The notes beneath the pieces are model-generated. The model had not been told where the DNA came from and searched no databases. It saw only the letters and a list, made by a program, of their open reading frames with translations. The position numbers were made by a program, and so were the translations under genes. From assembly GCA_902772455.1 (NCBI GenBank), contig CACYAW010000014.1, positions 1-57,149 on the forward strand: a stretch of 57,149 bases of DNA, read 5' to 3'. The stretch is from an uncultured Bacteroidales bacterium (lineage in GTDB: Bacteria; Bacteroidota; Bacteroidia; Bacteroidales; Muribaculaceae). Below are positions 24,652-33,928 of the stretch, piece by piece (position 1 is the stretch's first letter; every line of letters starts with the position of its first letter).

Positions 24652-27180
24652 ATGAAGAAATTATTTTCTCTCCTCACGCTTGCCCTGCTGACCATGTCGG
24701 CTTGGGCTCAGACGACCGTGACCTTTGATTACAATGAAGACACGGGAGATTGGACTGCTGCTGGCGAATTCACCGTCACCAAGGATGGTGTTACGCTGTC
24801 TTTCAGCAATGGTACTATTAATGCTGCCTATCGTGTCTATGCTGGTTCTACGCTGACCATCTCATCGACTGTTGGCAACATCACCGAGATTGCATTCACT
24901 TGCACTAGCGGTAACCCCGCCAGCAACTTCTATGCTCTCGATGGTTTCAACACCTCGACCGGTGTTTGGAATGGCAATGCTGAATCCGTAACCTTCACCG
25001 CTAACAAGCAGGTTCGTGCCACTCAAATTGACGTGACCATTGGTGGCGAGGTCGTTGAGACCGTAGCCGCTCCCACTCTGCCTGCCGCTCAGAACTTTGA
25101 CGACAGCTTCGTGGTAGAGATCACCGACATTGCCGAGGGTGCAACCGCTATGTACAGCACCGACGGACTGGCTTGGCAGACCTACACCGCTCCCTTCACC
25201 ATCACCGAGACCACCACGGTTTATGCCAAGGCTGTCAAGGGTGAAATCGAGAGCGAAGTCGTTAGTGCCAAGTACACCAAGAACACTCCCGTTACCGGTA
25301 CTTGCATCGTCTTCAACTATGAAGACGATGAGCCCATCACCACTGCTCAGGAGTACACAGTCAGCCGTGTTGGTGCTTCTTTCACCGTTTCCAATGGTAT
25401 GATCAATGGTCACTACCGCATCTACAAGAGCCAGACCATTGCCTTCACTTCGACCGCTGGTAACATCATCCGCATCGAGTTTGACTGCACTGCAAACGGC
25501 ACAGCACAGTATGGTCCTGGCTGCTTTACCGTTAATGACAACAATGGTGACTATTCTTATGAAGGCAATAAGGGTACATGGACCGGTAGCGCCACTAACG
25601 TGACCTTCACAGCTAGCTCCAACCAGGTTCGTTGCACCGAGATCCGTGTTTATGTTGATGGCGAGCTGCCCAGCGACTTCGTTGCTGCTCCCAGCATTCC
25701 CGCTTCACAGAACTTTGACGAGAGCATCACCGTCGAGATCACCAACAACGCCGAGGGCGCTACCGTGATGTACAACACCGATGGTGAGACCTGGACGGCT
25801 TACACCGAGCCTCTGACCTTCACTGAGACCACTACCCTCCAGGCCAAGGCCGTTAAGGGCGAGAACGAGAGCTCTGTAGTTAGCGCTACTTACACCAAGA
25901 ATGAGCCCGCCGAGGACATCACCACCCTGGCACAGGTTAACGCTTTGGACGACAACACCGAATTCGAGTTCAAGGGCGATGCCGTTGTTACCGCACAAGA
26001 GGGTCAGTACCTGTGGCTGCGCGACGCAACTGGCTACGGCTTGATCTACGGCACCATCGACGGTGAGTTCACCAACGGTCAGGTTCTGAGCCAGAACTGG
26101 ACTGCTAAGAAGACCACCTTCAGGGGCCTGACCGAGTACACCAATGCTGCTAACCTGAGCGCCAGCGGTGTTACCAACACTGCTCTCGCTGCTGCACAGG
26201 AGATCACCGCTCTGAGCGAGGATATGATCAACGCCTATGTATTGGTTAAGAACGTGACCAGCTTCACCGTTAGCGGCAAGAACGTTACCGCCAACTTTGA
26301 GGATGGCACCACCATGGTCATGTATAACCAGTTCAGTGTTGAGGTTCCCACCACCGAGGGTAACTATACCGTCGAGGGTGCTGTTGGCAAGTACAACGAG
26401 AACCTGCAGCTCTACATCCTCAGCATCGAGGGTTATGTTCCTGAGGAGCACAACGTGAACAGCATTGCCGAGGCTTATGCTCTGCCCGAGAATGCTACCT
26501 TCACTATGTTTGACGAGATGGTTGTTACCTATCAGAAGGGTAACCGCCTGTGGATCCGCGACACCGAAGGCACCAGCGGTATGATCTATGGTGACCTGGA
26601 TGCTACCTTCGAGAATGGCCAGGTTCTGACCGACGGCTGGAGCGCAACCTACGCTATCTACAACAATGTTCCTGAGTTTACCAACCCTGAAGACGTTGAG
26701 GCCGACGGTGACAACACACGTGACGCTGCTCCCTACGAGCGCGAGACCATTACCAACGCTAACGTGAACGAGTACGTGATCCTGAAGGGTCTCACCCTGC
26801 TCCCCGATGCTGACAATGCTAAGCGCTTCTACAACGCTGCCGACAGCCTGGTAATCTTCAACTCCTTCAATGTTGAGATTCCCGAGGTTCAGGAGGGTAA
26901 GACTTATGACGTGATCGGTATCGCTACCATTTACTACGGCAATCCCCAGCTCTACATCGTTGAGATGACCGAGAACACTGTCGCTGGCATGCGTGGCGAC
27001 GTTAACATGGATCAGGCTGTGAACATCGCTGACGTTACCACCTTGATCGACTACCTGTTGACTCAGAACGCCGAAGGTATCGACCTGAACAATGCAAATA
27101 CCAATCAAGACGAGGCTGTGAACATTGCTGATGTCACCACTCTCGTTGACTACCTGCTGACTAACAACTGGAATGATTGA
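24652..27180 (+). CDS. Secreted repeat protein with C-terminal dockerin type I pair
   Basis: The 842-residue product has a signal peptide (MKKLFSLLTLALLTMSAWAQ). A sandwich repeat (about 20-125 and 220-340) is each time followed by a chitobiase-C-like FN3 repeat with the signature MY(S/N)TDG...TETTT...AKAVKGE. Two OB-like repeats come next (about 419-590 and 597-770; each has LWLRD or LWIRD, then MIYG/LIYG and NGQVL). Residues 778-842 are two dockerin type I repeats, each with VNIADVTTL(I/V)DYLL and Asp/Asn positions suited to calcium binding. It lacks the sorting-like tail of its upstream neighbours. In Bacteroidales, dockerin-like tails are common on secreted proteins, but the partner is usually unknown. 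No enzyme domain is visible. Its own promoter and terminators make it a single-gene unit. Confidence 0.75.
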   Translation: MKKLFSLLTLALLTMSAWAQTTVTFDYNEDTGDWTAAGEFTVTKDGVTLSFSNGTINAAYRVYAGSTLTISSTVGNITEIAFTCTSGNPASNFYALDGFNTSTGVWNGNAESVTFTANKQVRATQIDVTIGGEVVETVAAPTLPAAQNFDDSFVVEITDIAEGATAMYSTDGLAWQTYTAPFTITETTTVYAKAVKGEIESEVVSAKYTKNTPVTGTCIVFNYEDDEPITTAQEYTVSRVGASFTVSNGMINGHYRIYKSQTIAFTSTAGNIIRIEFDCTANGTAQYGPGCFTVNDNNGDYSYEGNKGTWTGSATNVTFTASSNQVRCTEIRVYVDGELPSDFVAAPSIPASQNFDESITVEITNNAEGATVMYNTDGETWTAYTEPLTFTETTTLQAKAVKGENESSVVSATYTKNEPAEDITTLAQVNALDDNTEFEFKGDAVVTAQEGQYLWLRDATGYGLIYGTIDGEFTNGQVLSQNWTAKKTTFRGLTEYTNAANLSASGVTNTALAAAQEITALSEDMINAYVLVKNVTSFTVSGKNVTANFEDGTTMVMYNQFSVEVPTTEGNYTVEGAVGKYNENLQLYILSIEGYVPEEHNVNSIAEAYALPENATFTMFDEMVVTYQKGNRLWIRDTEGTSGMIYGDLDATFENGQVLTDGWSATYAIYNNVPEFTNPEDVEADGDNTRDAAPYERETITNANVNEYVILKGLTLLPDADNAKRFYNAADSLVIFNSFNVEIPEVQEGKTYDVIGIATIYYGNPQLYIVEMTENTVAGMRGDVNMDQAVNIADVTTLIDYLLTQNAEGIDLNNANTNQDEAVNIADVTTLVDYLLTNNWND

Positions 27181-27208
27181 TCAATAATCATTGTTTAGAA
27201 CAGTGTAT

Positions 27209-27241
27209 AAAAACAGGGCCCCAAACGGGGTCCTGTTTTTG
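27209..27241. terminator. Bidirectional terminator between dockerin gene and rnhB
   Basis: AAAAACAGGGCCCC and CGGGGTCCTGTTTTT form a strong hairpin with A and T runs on both sides. It can terminate both the plus-strand dockerin gene and the minus-strand rnhB. Confidence 0.85.
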
Positions 27242-27311
27242 TATGCCTTGAGGCTTAGAAGTCTATGCCTTCCTTGGAACTTAGGATGTCTCAGGCCTTT
27301 GAGTTCTCTTA

Positions 27312-27911
27312 TTAAAGATCAAACAGTGTGGGTTGAGGCAAGAGCTGGAAAGTGTGACGGTGATGGGGTGTCACGCCAAATTGGGCAATGGCGGCACGAT
27401 GATCGGGCGTGGGATATCCCTTATTGCGGGCCCAGCCGTATTGCGGATATTCCTTATCGAGCCGGCGCATGTATTCGTCACGGTGAGTCTTGGCCAGAAT
27501 CGAGGCGGCAGCAATGCTCAACATCTTGCCGTCGCCCTTGATGATGGTCGTGTGGGGAATGTCATGGTATGGGAAGAAACGGTTGCCATCCACAAGGATG
27601 CCCTCGGGACGCACTGCCAATTGGTCCAGCGCACGATGCATGGCCGTGATGGATGCCCGCAGGATATTGATGCGGTCAATCTCCTCGGGCGGAACCATCG
27701 CCACAGCCCATGCCAGCGCCTCGCGCTCGATGACGGGGCGCAACTGCTCGCGCTGACGCTCGGTCAACTGTTTGCTGTCATTGATCAAGTCATTGTTGAA
27801 ATCGGGCGGCAGAATAACGGCAGCAGCCGTCACAGGCCCAGCAAGGCATCCGCGGCCCGCCTCGTCACAACCGGCCTCGATACGTCCTGCTATCAAATAC
27901 TGCTGCAACAT
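27312..27911 (-). CDS. rnhB: Ribonuclease HII
   Basis: The 199-residue protein carries the hallmark [15 protein letters not shown] with the catalytic Asp-Glu near its start, and further conserved stretches [38 protein letters not shown] and YPTPDHR. RNase HII cleaves RNA in RNA:DNA hybrids and removes misincorporated ribonucleotides in the cytoplasm. Length is normal. It lies downstream of, and in the same direction as, the polyprenyl synthase gene, with a 113-base heptamer-rich gap, so co-transcription is likely. Confidence 0.95.
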   Translation of the reverse strand: MLQQYLIAGRIEAGCDEAGRGCLAGPVTAAAVILPPDFNNDLINDSKQLTERQREQLRPVIEREALAWAVAMVPPEEIDRINILRASITAMHRALDQLAVRPEGILVDGNRFFPYHDIPHTTIIKGDGKMLSIAAASILAKTHRDEYMRRLDKEYPQYGWARNKGYPTPDHRAAIAQFGVTPHHRHTFQLLPQPTLFDL

Positions 27912-28030
27912 AGTTGTAAGTTGTTAGTTTTTAGTTGTTAGTTCCTAATTGGCATCCGCACCAAGCACCTAACACCTAGAGCCTAACACCTAAAACCTAG
28001 AGCCTAAAACCTAGAGCCTAAAACCTAGAG
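27912..28030. repeat. Heptamer arrays between rnhB and the polyprenyl synthase gene
   Basis: Five units of AGTTNNN type fill 27912-27946 and nine perfectly registered units of CCTANNN type (CCTAACA, CCTAGAG, CCTAAAA) fill 27968-28030. The stop codon of the polyprenyl synthase gene (28025-28027) lies inside the array. Confidence 0.85.
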
Positions 28031-29002
28031 TTTCCTCTCGATGACATAGTCAAAGATGTCGCGGAAACGGTCCACTGTCTCGTCAGGCTGATAGGGAGAA
28101 AGAATGGCACTGGCCTCGTCGCGCAGGCGACGCATCGTCTCGTAGGCATACTCGATGCCTCCGGCACGCTTGGCAAAGTCCACCAGCCGGTCGATATCCT
28201 CACCATCCAGCTTTTCCTTGTTGATGAGTGCAAGCATCTCGTCATGCTCGGGCATGTCCTCACGGCGCAGGGCATAAATGAGCGGAAGCGTCACCTTTCC
28301 CTCGCGCAAGTCATTTCCTGTGGGCTTGCCGATGATGGGGTCGTTAAAGTAATCAAAGGTGTCGTCCTTGATCTGGAAACAGATGCCCAGCAGGCGCGCG
28401 TAACGGCGCAACTCATCGATGGTCGTCTGAGGAGCGTCGTTGGCATAACCTCCCACAGCCGCGCAACACTCAAATAGCGAGGCCGTCTTGGCACGTATGA
28501 TTTCCATATAAGTGTCCTCATCGATGTTGTGGTTGCGGGCGATGTCCACCTGGTCGATTTCGCCCAAAGAGAGGTCACGGCCCATGTCGGCCAGCGCGCT
28601 AAGGATGCGCCCGTCGCCTGTAGCGACACCGCAGCGCAGGGCTCCTGTCACAAAGAAATCGCCCACGAGCACGGCCACATGGTTGCTCCACACGCTGTTG
28701 ATCGTGGGAGAGCCACGGCGCTCACGTGCCTCATCGATGACATCGTCGTGAATGAGCGAAGCATTATGCAACATCTCGAGAGCTGCGGCACCCTGCAAGG
28801 CCTTGTCGTTGATACCACCAAAGAATTGAGCGCTCAAGAGCGTGACAATGGGTCTCAAGAGCTTGCCTTTGTTCTTGAGGTAGCTCATCACTATGCTGTT
28901 GGTCAACTCGCTGTTACTGGTCAGTGTAGTGACAATGATATCGTTGAGGGCATCGAGATGAGGCCTCAACTGTTCCTGCAGATATGTCAACGTAATTGCC
29001 AT
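28025..29002 (-). CDS. ispB: Polyprenyl (octaprenyl-type) diphosphate synthase
   Basis: The 325-residue trans-prenyltransferase has both aspartate-rich motifs, DDVIDEARERRG and DDTFDY, plus GKLLRPIVTLL near the N-terminus and GKPTGNDLREGK after the second motif. Enzymes of this family extend allylic diphosphates with isopentenyl diphosphate to make the side chain of menaquinone or related lipids. Product length cannot be read from the sequence, so the symbol is provisional. The chosen start (MAITLTYLQEQL) fits family N-termini; an upstream extension is in frame but has no family character. A TACCTTTG box lies only 8-15 bases upstream of this ATG. Confidence 0.85.
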   Translation of the reverse strand: MAITLTYLQEQLRPHLDALNDIIVTTLTSNSELTNSIVMSYLKNKGKLLRPIVTLLSAQFFGGINDKALQGAAALEMLHNASLIHDDVIDEARERRGSPTINSVWSNHVAVLVGDFFVTGALRCGVATGDGRILSALADMGRDLSLGEIDQVDIARNHNIDEDTYMEIIRAKTASLFECCAAVGGYANDAPQTTIDELRRYARLLGICFQIKDDTFDYFNDPIIGKPTGNDLREGKVTLPLIYALRREDMPEHDEMLALINKEKLDGEDIDRLVDFAKRAGGIEYAYETMRRLRDEASAILSPYQPDETVDRFRDIFDYVIERKL

Positions 29003-29009
29003 TAGAGTG

Positions 29010-29017
29010 CAAAGGTA
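29010..29017 (-). promoter_or_regulatory. Promoter -7 box very close to the ispB start
   Basis: TACCTTTG on the minus strand (CAAAGGTA on plus) ends 8 bases before the ATG at 29002. If used, the transcript would have almost no 5' leader. No clear -33 TTG is seen. Confidence 0.45.
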
Positions 29018-29190
29018 GCAATAATTCCCGATTACATCACCATTTTTGAGAGTTAATTTTGTGATTACCCTTTTAGTAATCAAATTCACGCGAAAAGACT
29101 GAGGACTTTAGGCTTCAGATAATCGTCCGAAACTGGAAAATGAAAAGAAAAAATAACTATCTTTATGCCCTGTAAACTGACTGCAACAAG

Positions 29191-32010
29191 ATGGAAACGA
29201 CCAAAAAACTCTTACTTCTCGATGCCTATGCGCTGATTTTCAGGGCATTTTATGCTATGATCCGAAGTCCACGCGTCACTTCGACAGGCATCGACACGTC
29301 GGCTGTATTCGGCTTTGTCAACACCCTGCAAGACCTGCTCAAGCGTGAGCAGCCCTCGCACATCGCCGTGTGCTTCGACCCGCCTGGCGGCAAGACGTTC
29401 AGGCATGAAAGCTACGAGCCCTACAAGGCCAACCGAGAGAAGACACCAGAGGGTATCCTCGTTGCTGTCCCATTCATCAAACGTATCCTGAAAGCCTACC
29501 GCATTCCCGTGTTTGAGGTCGAGGGCTTTGAGGCCGACGACGTCATCGGCACCCTGTCACATCAAGCCGAGCAGCAAGGTTTCTTCACCTATATGGTGAC
29601 GGGCGATAAGGACTTCGGTCAACTGGTGACGCCCAACATCAAAGTCTTTGACCCGCTCAAGAAAGAGATACTGGGTGTGGATGAAGTCAAGGCCAAGTAC
29701 GGCATCCAAGAACCCAAACAACTTATCGACATCCTGGGACTGATGGGCGACTCCGCCGACAACATTCCCGGTTGCCCGGGCGTTGGTCCCAAGAATGCCG
29801 AAAAGCTGATTCAGCAGTTCGGCTCTATCGAGAACCTGCTGGAACACACCGATGAACTCAAGGGAGCGTTGCAGAAGAAAATCATCGAGAACGCCGAACA
29901 GATTCGCATGTCCAAGTGGCTGGCCACCATCATCACCGATGTACCCATCACGCTAGAAGCCGATAAACTGAGCCGCGAACCCGTTGACTTGAATGCCCTG
30001 CGTGAGGTCTTCAACGAATTGGAATTCCGCACACTCACCCAGCGGCTTATCAACGGCGGCGAGGCTAACGTGGGACTTGACACCCCGGCTGTCCAGCCCT
30101 CCCAGCCCGCACAACCCGTCCAGGCAGTCCAATCGACCCCACTCGCCCAGCATGGCCAGCAGATGTCATTGTTTGACCTTGAAGAACCCGCTGTTCAAGT
30201 CAATGCACCAACCTATCAGTCACTGGCTGATGTATCCCATAGCTACCGTCTCGTCACCACCCCCATCGAGACGGCTGCACTGGTGAGTGAAATACAGGAG
30301 CAGCCGCGCGTCGCCATCAGTCTGCTGGGAACCGGCGAGAATGCCATGCAACTCAAGATCATGGGCATCGCCGTGTGCTGCAAGCCTCATGAGGCGGCAT
30401 TCATCAAGTGCGACGGCAAGCAAGACATGCTGCGTGCCATGGAACCGCTATTCAGCGGCAAGGCCACTATCGTGAGCAGCGATGTCAAGCGCACGATGGT
30501 CGCTCTATCCCGTCATGGCATCCAGTTCACAGCACCCTATTACGACACCGCTGTGGCCCACTACCTGCTGCAGCCCGAACGCGGCCACTCGACAGCCGAG
30601 CTGGCATACGAACTGCTGCAATACACCGCCATCACGCCCGAGAGCCTGTTAGGGCCTAAAGGCCGCAACCAACTCAAACCCTCACAGCTGGCTCCTGAAG
30701 CCATCACCCGCTGGGCTTGTGAAGCTGCCGACCTGACATGGCAACTGCCCGATGCCCTCGATAAGGCGCTTCAAGAACAGGGACTCTACAAACTGCTGAC
30801 CGACATCGAGCTGCCTCTCATTCCCGTGCTTGCTGACATGGAACTGGCCGGAGCCCGCATCGACGTGAAAGCCCTGAACGAATACTCGGTGAACTTGACC
30901 CAACAGATGAACCGCCTGGAGACCGAGTGCCACCAGCTGGCCGGCGTGCCCTTTAATACCGCGTCGCCCGCCCAGGTGGGAGAAGTGTTGTTTGACCACT
31001 TGAAGATCGATCCCAAGGCCAAAAAGACCAAAACCGGGCAATACAGTACCACCGAGGATATCCTGCTCAAACTGCGAGACCGCCATCCGCTGATTGACAA
31101 GATACTGGAGCTGAGGGGCATCCGCAAGCTGCTGTCCACCTATGTCAACGCCTTGCCCGCCCTCATCAACCCGCAGACCGGCCGCATCCACACGACCTAC
31201 AACCAGACCGTGACCGCCACGGGGCGCCTGTCCTCGACCAATCCCAACCTGCAGAATATCCCTGTTCGCACCGATGACGGCAAAGAAATCCGCCGCGCGT
31301 TCATTCCCGCCGAGGGTAATGTGTTCTTCAGTGCCGACTACTCGCAGATTGAACTGCGGCTGGTGGCCGACCTAAGCCACGACAAGACGATGCTCGATGC
31401 CTTTGCCCATGATCATGACATCCACGCCATCACCGCCGCCCGCATCTACCACAAGCCGCTGGAACAGGTTACCGGTGACGAACGCCGCAAGGCCAAGACG
31501 GCCAACTTCGGCATCCTGTACGGCATCAGCGCCTTTGGTTTGGCCCAACGCCTGAATATCCCCCGCGATGAGGCCAAGATGCTTATCGACGGCTACTACA
31601 CGACATTCCCGCAGGTGAGGGACTACATCGACCGCAGTATCGCTCAGGCTCGCGAGAAGGGCTATGTCACCACGCTCTACGGCCGCCGGCGCATGTTACC
31701 CGACATCAACTCCAGGAATGCCGTGGTGAGGGCCTTCAGTGAGCGCAACGCCATCAATGCGCCCATCCAAGGTACCGCTGCCGATGTCATCAAGTTGGCC
31801 ATGGTGCGCATCTACAAGAGATTCCAGGCCGAAGGCATCAAGTCGCGCATGATACTCCAGGTGCACGACGAACTCAACTTTGACGTCATTCCCAGCGAAC
31901 TCGAAGCGGTCCAGCGCATCGTCATCGAGGAGATGGAGGGTGTCTATAAGGGCCAGGTGCGCCTCACGGCCAGCCACGGTGCAGCCAGCAACTGGCTTGA
32001 CGCCCATTAA
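29191..32010 (+). CDS. polA: DNA polymerase I
   Basis: The 939-residue protein has a 5'-3' exonuclease domain (residues 1 to about 290; DAYALIFRAFYA, GFEADDVIGTL, GDKDFGQLV, GDSADNIPG). A 3'-5' exonuclease-like domain follows (about 330-520), then a family A polymerase domain with motif A ADYSQIELR (about 715), motif B RRKAKTANFGILYG (about 765) and motif C VHDELNFD (about 891). It acts in Okazaki fragment processing and repair. The proofreading domain looks degenerate: the usual DxE site reads AISLLGTGEN near 373, and the second catalytic Asp is also missing (SSDVKRTMVALSRHG near 430). It is divergent from ispB, with a 188-base gap; a weak TATCTTTA box is at 29158-29165. Confidence 0.95.
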   Translation: METTKKLLLLDAYALIFRAFYAMIRSPRVTSTGIDTSAVFGFVNTLQDLLKREQPSHIAVCFDPPGGKTFRHESYEPYKANREKTPEGILVAVPFIKRILKAYRIPVFEVEGFEADDVIGTLSHQAEQQGFFTYMVTGDKDFGQLVTPNIKVFDPLKKEILGVDEVKAKYGIQEPKQLIDILGLMGDSADNIPGCPGVGPKNAEKLIQQFGSIENLLEHTDELKGALQKKIIENAEQIRMSKWLATIITDVPITLEADKLSREPVDLNALREVFNELEFRTLTQRLINGGEANVGLDTPAVQPSQPAQPVQAVQSTPLAQHGQQMSLFDLEEPAVQVNAPTYQSLADVSHSYRLVTTPIETAALVSEIQEQPRVAISLLGTGENAMQLKIMGIAVCCKPHEAAFIKCDGKQDMLRAMEPLFSGKATIVSSDVKRTMVALSRHGIQFTAPYYDTAVAHYLLQPERGHSTAELAYELLQYTAITPESLLGPKGRNQLKPSQLAPEAITRWACEAADLTWQLPDALDKALQEQGLYKLLTDIELPLIPVLADMELAGARIDVKALNEYSVNLTQQMNRLETECHQLAGVPFNTASPAQVGEVLFDHLKIDPKAKKTKTGQYSTTEDILLKLRDRHPLIDKILELRGIRKLLSTYVNALPALINPQTGRIHTTYNQTVTATGRLSSTNPNLQNIPVRTDDGKEIRRAFIPAEGNVFFSADYSQIELRLVADLSHDKTMLDAFAHDHDIHAITAARIYHKPLEQVTGDERRKAKTANFGILYGISAFGLAQRLNIPRDEAKMLIDGYYTTFPQVRDYIDRSIAQAREKGYVTTLYGRRRMLPDINSRNAVVRAFSERNAINAPIQGTAADVIKLAMVRIYKRFQAEGIKSRMILQVHDELNFDVIPSELEAVQRIVIEEMEGVYKGQVRLTASHGAASNWLDAH

Positions 32011-32028
32011 ATAAAAATTGGTGAAATA

Positions 32029-32060
32029 TTGCTCAGTTAAGAAAAATAGCAGTATCTTTG
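32029..32060 (+). promoter_or_regulatory. Promoter of tRNA-Pro
   Basis: TTG at 32029-32031 and TATCTTTG at 32053-32060 with 21 bases between, just upstream of the tRNA. Confidence 0.75.
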
Positions 32061-32078
32061 CACCGCTAAAACGAGATT

Positions 32079-32152
32079 CGGGGTGTAGCACAGTTGGTTA
32101 GCGCGCCACGTTCGGGACGTGGAGGCCGGAAGTTCGAGTCTTCTCACCCCGA
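32079..32152 (+). tRNA. tRNA-Pro (anticodon CGG)
   Basis: A 74-nt cloverleaf: acceptor CGGGGTG/CACCCCG plus discriminator A, D arm with AGTTGGTTA loop, anticodon stem CCACG/CGTGG with loop TTCGGGA (anticodon CGG), five-base variable region, and T arm with TTCGAGT loop. The D stem has one A-C mismatch. CCA is not encoded. It is followed by a strong terminator. Confidence 0.93.
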
Positions 32153-32160
32153 CTCAAGCA

Positions 32161-32200
32161 ATGGCAACAAATTGAATATCAATTTGTTGCCATATTTTTA
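32161..32200 (+). terminator. Rho-independent terminator after tRNA-Pro
   Basis: ATGGCAACAAATTG pairs with CAATTTGTTGCCAT around a short AATAT loop, followed by ATTTTTAT. Confidence 0.9.
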
Positions 32201-32311
32201 TCTAAAACCCTGCTAAAAATAGGAGACAGCATCGACGAAATTTACTAGTAATATTTGCTACAAATCCAAAAAAATAATATCTTAGCGGACTCAAACAAAA
32301 AGTCCCAACCT

Positions 32312-33208
32312 ATGAACCCAAACCAAATCACACAGCTGAATCTGTACGATGTGCCACAGGTTTATCATAACCTCAAGTACAATGATGGCGAAATCTATTT
32401 TGCCGACAACATCACGTCCATCCCTGGACTGATGAAGCAGTTCAAGGTCAATTTCATCGCCTATGTCATGGTTACCGAGGGTCGCCTGACGGTGGATATG
32501 AACAATGTCACCTACCAGCTGGAAAAGAACTGCTCTCTGTTTGTTGACCGCAAGGTGGTGATTAACAATATCAAGCATACCGAGAACTTCAGCTGCATCA
32601 TCTGCGCCATGAGCACCGACATCGGCTTTGCCTTTTTCAACAAGAGCCTGCTGCAATCCATCATGCACATCATGGCCAACCCCGTCATCAAACTGGAACA
32701 GAACGAGGTGGACCTGATGATGAAATACTATGATCTGCTGGTTTTTAAAATGGATCATCAGGAAATGAACTATGGCCGTGAGACGGTGAGGGACATCATT
32801 CGCTGCTTTGCCTATGACCTGCTGTCCAACATCAACCTCCATCTGAACCAGGATAGCGGTGACGAAATGTTGCGCCAGGGAGACCGCATCTTCCGCCGTT
32901 TCATGCTCTTGCTTGCCGACAACACCAATGTGAACCGCAGCGTGAAGTCCTATGCCGACGAACTGTGCGTCTCGCCGAAGTATTTAACCAGCGTGTGCCG
33001 CAAACACAGCGATTTCACCACTAGCGAACTCATTGCCACCGCTGTCATCAGCCGCATTAAACAACTGCTGCTCTACAGTGACATGAGCATCAAGGAAGTG
33101 GCAGGTGAAATGGGATTTGACAACCTGTCATTCTTTGGGAAGTATGTGAAAAAACACCTGGGCCTGTCACCCAACCACTACCGCAAAGCCAATGGCTACG
33201 GCAAGTGA
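32312..33208 (+). CDS. AraC-family transcriptional regulator
   Basis: The 298-residue protein has an N-terminal cupin-like sensing region (about 1-190; MVTEGRLTVDMNNVTYQLE) and a C-terminal double helix-turn-helix (about 205-298; SYADELCVSPKYLTSVCR, then MSIKEVAGEMGFDNLSFFG, KKHLGLSPNHYRK). These features define AraC/XylS regulators, which bind DNA as activators or repressors. The effector cannot be told from the sequence. The ATG at 32312 was preferred to an upstream in-frame TTG at 32255, which adds a non-conserved extension. It is a single-gene unit; neighbours are a tRNA and convergent folK, so no target gene is suggested. Confidence 0.9.
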   Translation: MNPNQITQLNLYDVPQVYHNLKYNDGEIYFADNITSIPGLMKQFKVNFIAYVMVTEGRLTVDMNNVTYQLEKNCSLFVDRKVVINNIKHTENFSCIICAMSTDIGFAFFNKSLLQSIMHIMANPVIKLEQNEVDLMMKYYDLLVFKMDHQEMNYGRETVRDIIRCFAYDLLSNINLHLNQDSGDEMLRQGDRIFRRFMLLLADNTNVNRSVKSYADELCVSPKYLTSVCRKHSDFTTSELIATAVISRIKQLLLYSDMSIKEVAGEMGFDNLSFFGKYVKKHLGLSPNHYRKANGYGK

Positions 33209-33210
33209 GG

Positions 33211-33343
33211 TAGTTTATAGTTTATAGGTTATAGGTTAAAGGTTAAAGGTTAAAGGATAAAGGATAAAGGTTAATGTTTAAAGGATAAAGGTTAAAGGTT
33301 ATAGTTTAAAGGTTAAAGGTTAAAGGTTAAGGGTTAAAGAGTA
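33211..33343. repeat. Long heptamer array, 19 units
   Basis: Nineteen consecutive 7-base units keep perfect register from 33211 to 33343. Units are mostly AAGGTTA, with TAGTTTA, TAGGTTA, AAGGATA, ATGTTTA and AGGGTTA variants. The array lies between the convergent ends of the AraC gene and folK, two bases after the AraC stop. Confidence 0.9.
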
Positions 33344-33361
33344 AGTATTGGGGAGTGGGGA

Positions 33362-33820
33362 CTAAAGTTTATCTAGCATTTGGGCGGCGGTGAGGCCTGT
33401 GACGGGATGGACCCAATCCGGGGCCAGTTCCATCATGGGGCGAAGGAAGAAATCGCGCTCGGGCAGGTGCGGATGAGGCACCTGCAGGTCGGGGGTGTCG
33501 ATGACCCTATCATCCACAGCCACAATATCGATATCGACCAGACGGTCAATGTAATTGCCCTCGTCATCGCGATGGGCGGCGCTGCCCAGGCGGCGCTCTA
33601 TCTCGTGGATGCGGTCAAGCATCTGATGCGGGGACATGTTGCTGCACAGGCATACTCCGACATTCAAGAAACCGTTCTCGCTCTCAAATCCCCAAGGCTC
33701 GCTCTCAACGATTGATGAAACGGAACAGCCACTAGTGCCGGCCGCCAAAGCAACGACGGCGCGATAGAGATTATCGCGCCGGTCGCCCATATTGCTACCT
33801 ATATTCAGGTAATAGTTCAT
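33362..33820 (-). CDS. folK: 2-amino-4-hydroxy-6-hydroxymethyldihydropteridine diphosphokinase
   Basis: The 152-residue protein shows the family signatures LNIGSNMGDRRDNL at the start, SEPWGFESENGFLNVGV, and DIDIVAVDDRVIDTPDL followed by PHPHLPERDFFLRPM. It transfers pyrophosphate from ATP to the pterin in folate biosynthesis. Start ATG 33820 gives MNYYLNIGSN, the normal family N-terminus. It is the last gene of the rimP-nusA-infB-folK run. Its start region is duplicated: an identical ATG and six further codons lie 64 bases upstream, right after the infB stop. Confidence 0.92.
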   Translation of the reverse strand: MNYYLNIGSNMGDRRDNLYRAVVALAAGTSGCSVSSIVESEPWGFESENGFLNVGVCLCSNMSPHQMLDRIHEIERRLGSAAHRDDEGNYIDRLVDIDIVAVDDRVIDTPDLQVPHPHLPERDFFLRPMMELAPDWVHPVTGLTAAQMLDKL

Positions 33821-33928
33821 GTTACAAGGACTTGTGGACCTCGATTTCCTCAAAGGCCTCGATGATATTCAGGTAATAGTTCATGTTACAAGGACTTGTG
33901 GACCTCGATTTCCTCAAAGGCCTCGATG
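33801..33928. repeat. Exact 64-bp tandem duplication at the infB/folK junction
   Basis: 33801-33864 and 33865-33928 are identical. Each copy holds the first 20 bases of folK, the one-base spacer and the last 43 bases of infB including its stop. Read on the minus strand, the duplication makes a 20-codon frame (33884-33822) that begins with the folK start, ends with the infB tail and stop (…EIEVHKSL), and is again followed by C and ATG of folK. Confidence 0.93.

Noticed and set aside
33211..33343. Telomere-like repeat suggesting a replicon end
   Set aside because: The array lies between ordinary convergent chromosomal genes, and similar short arrays occur at several internal sites.
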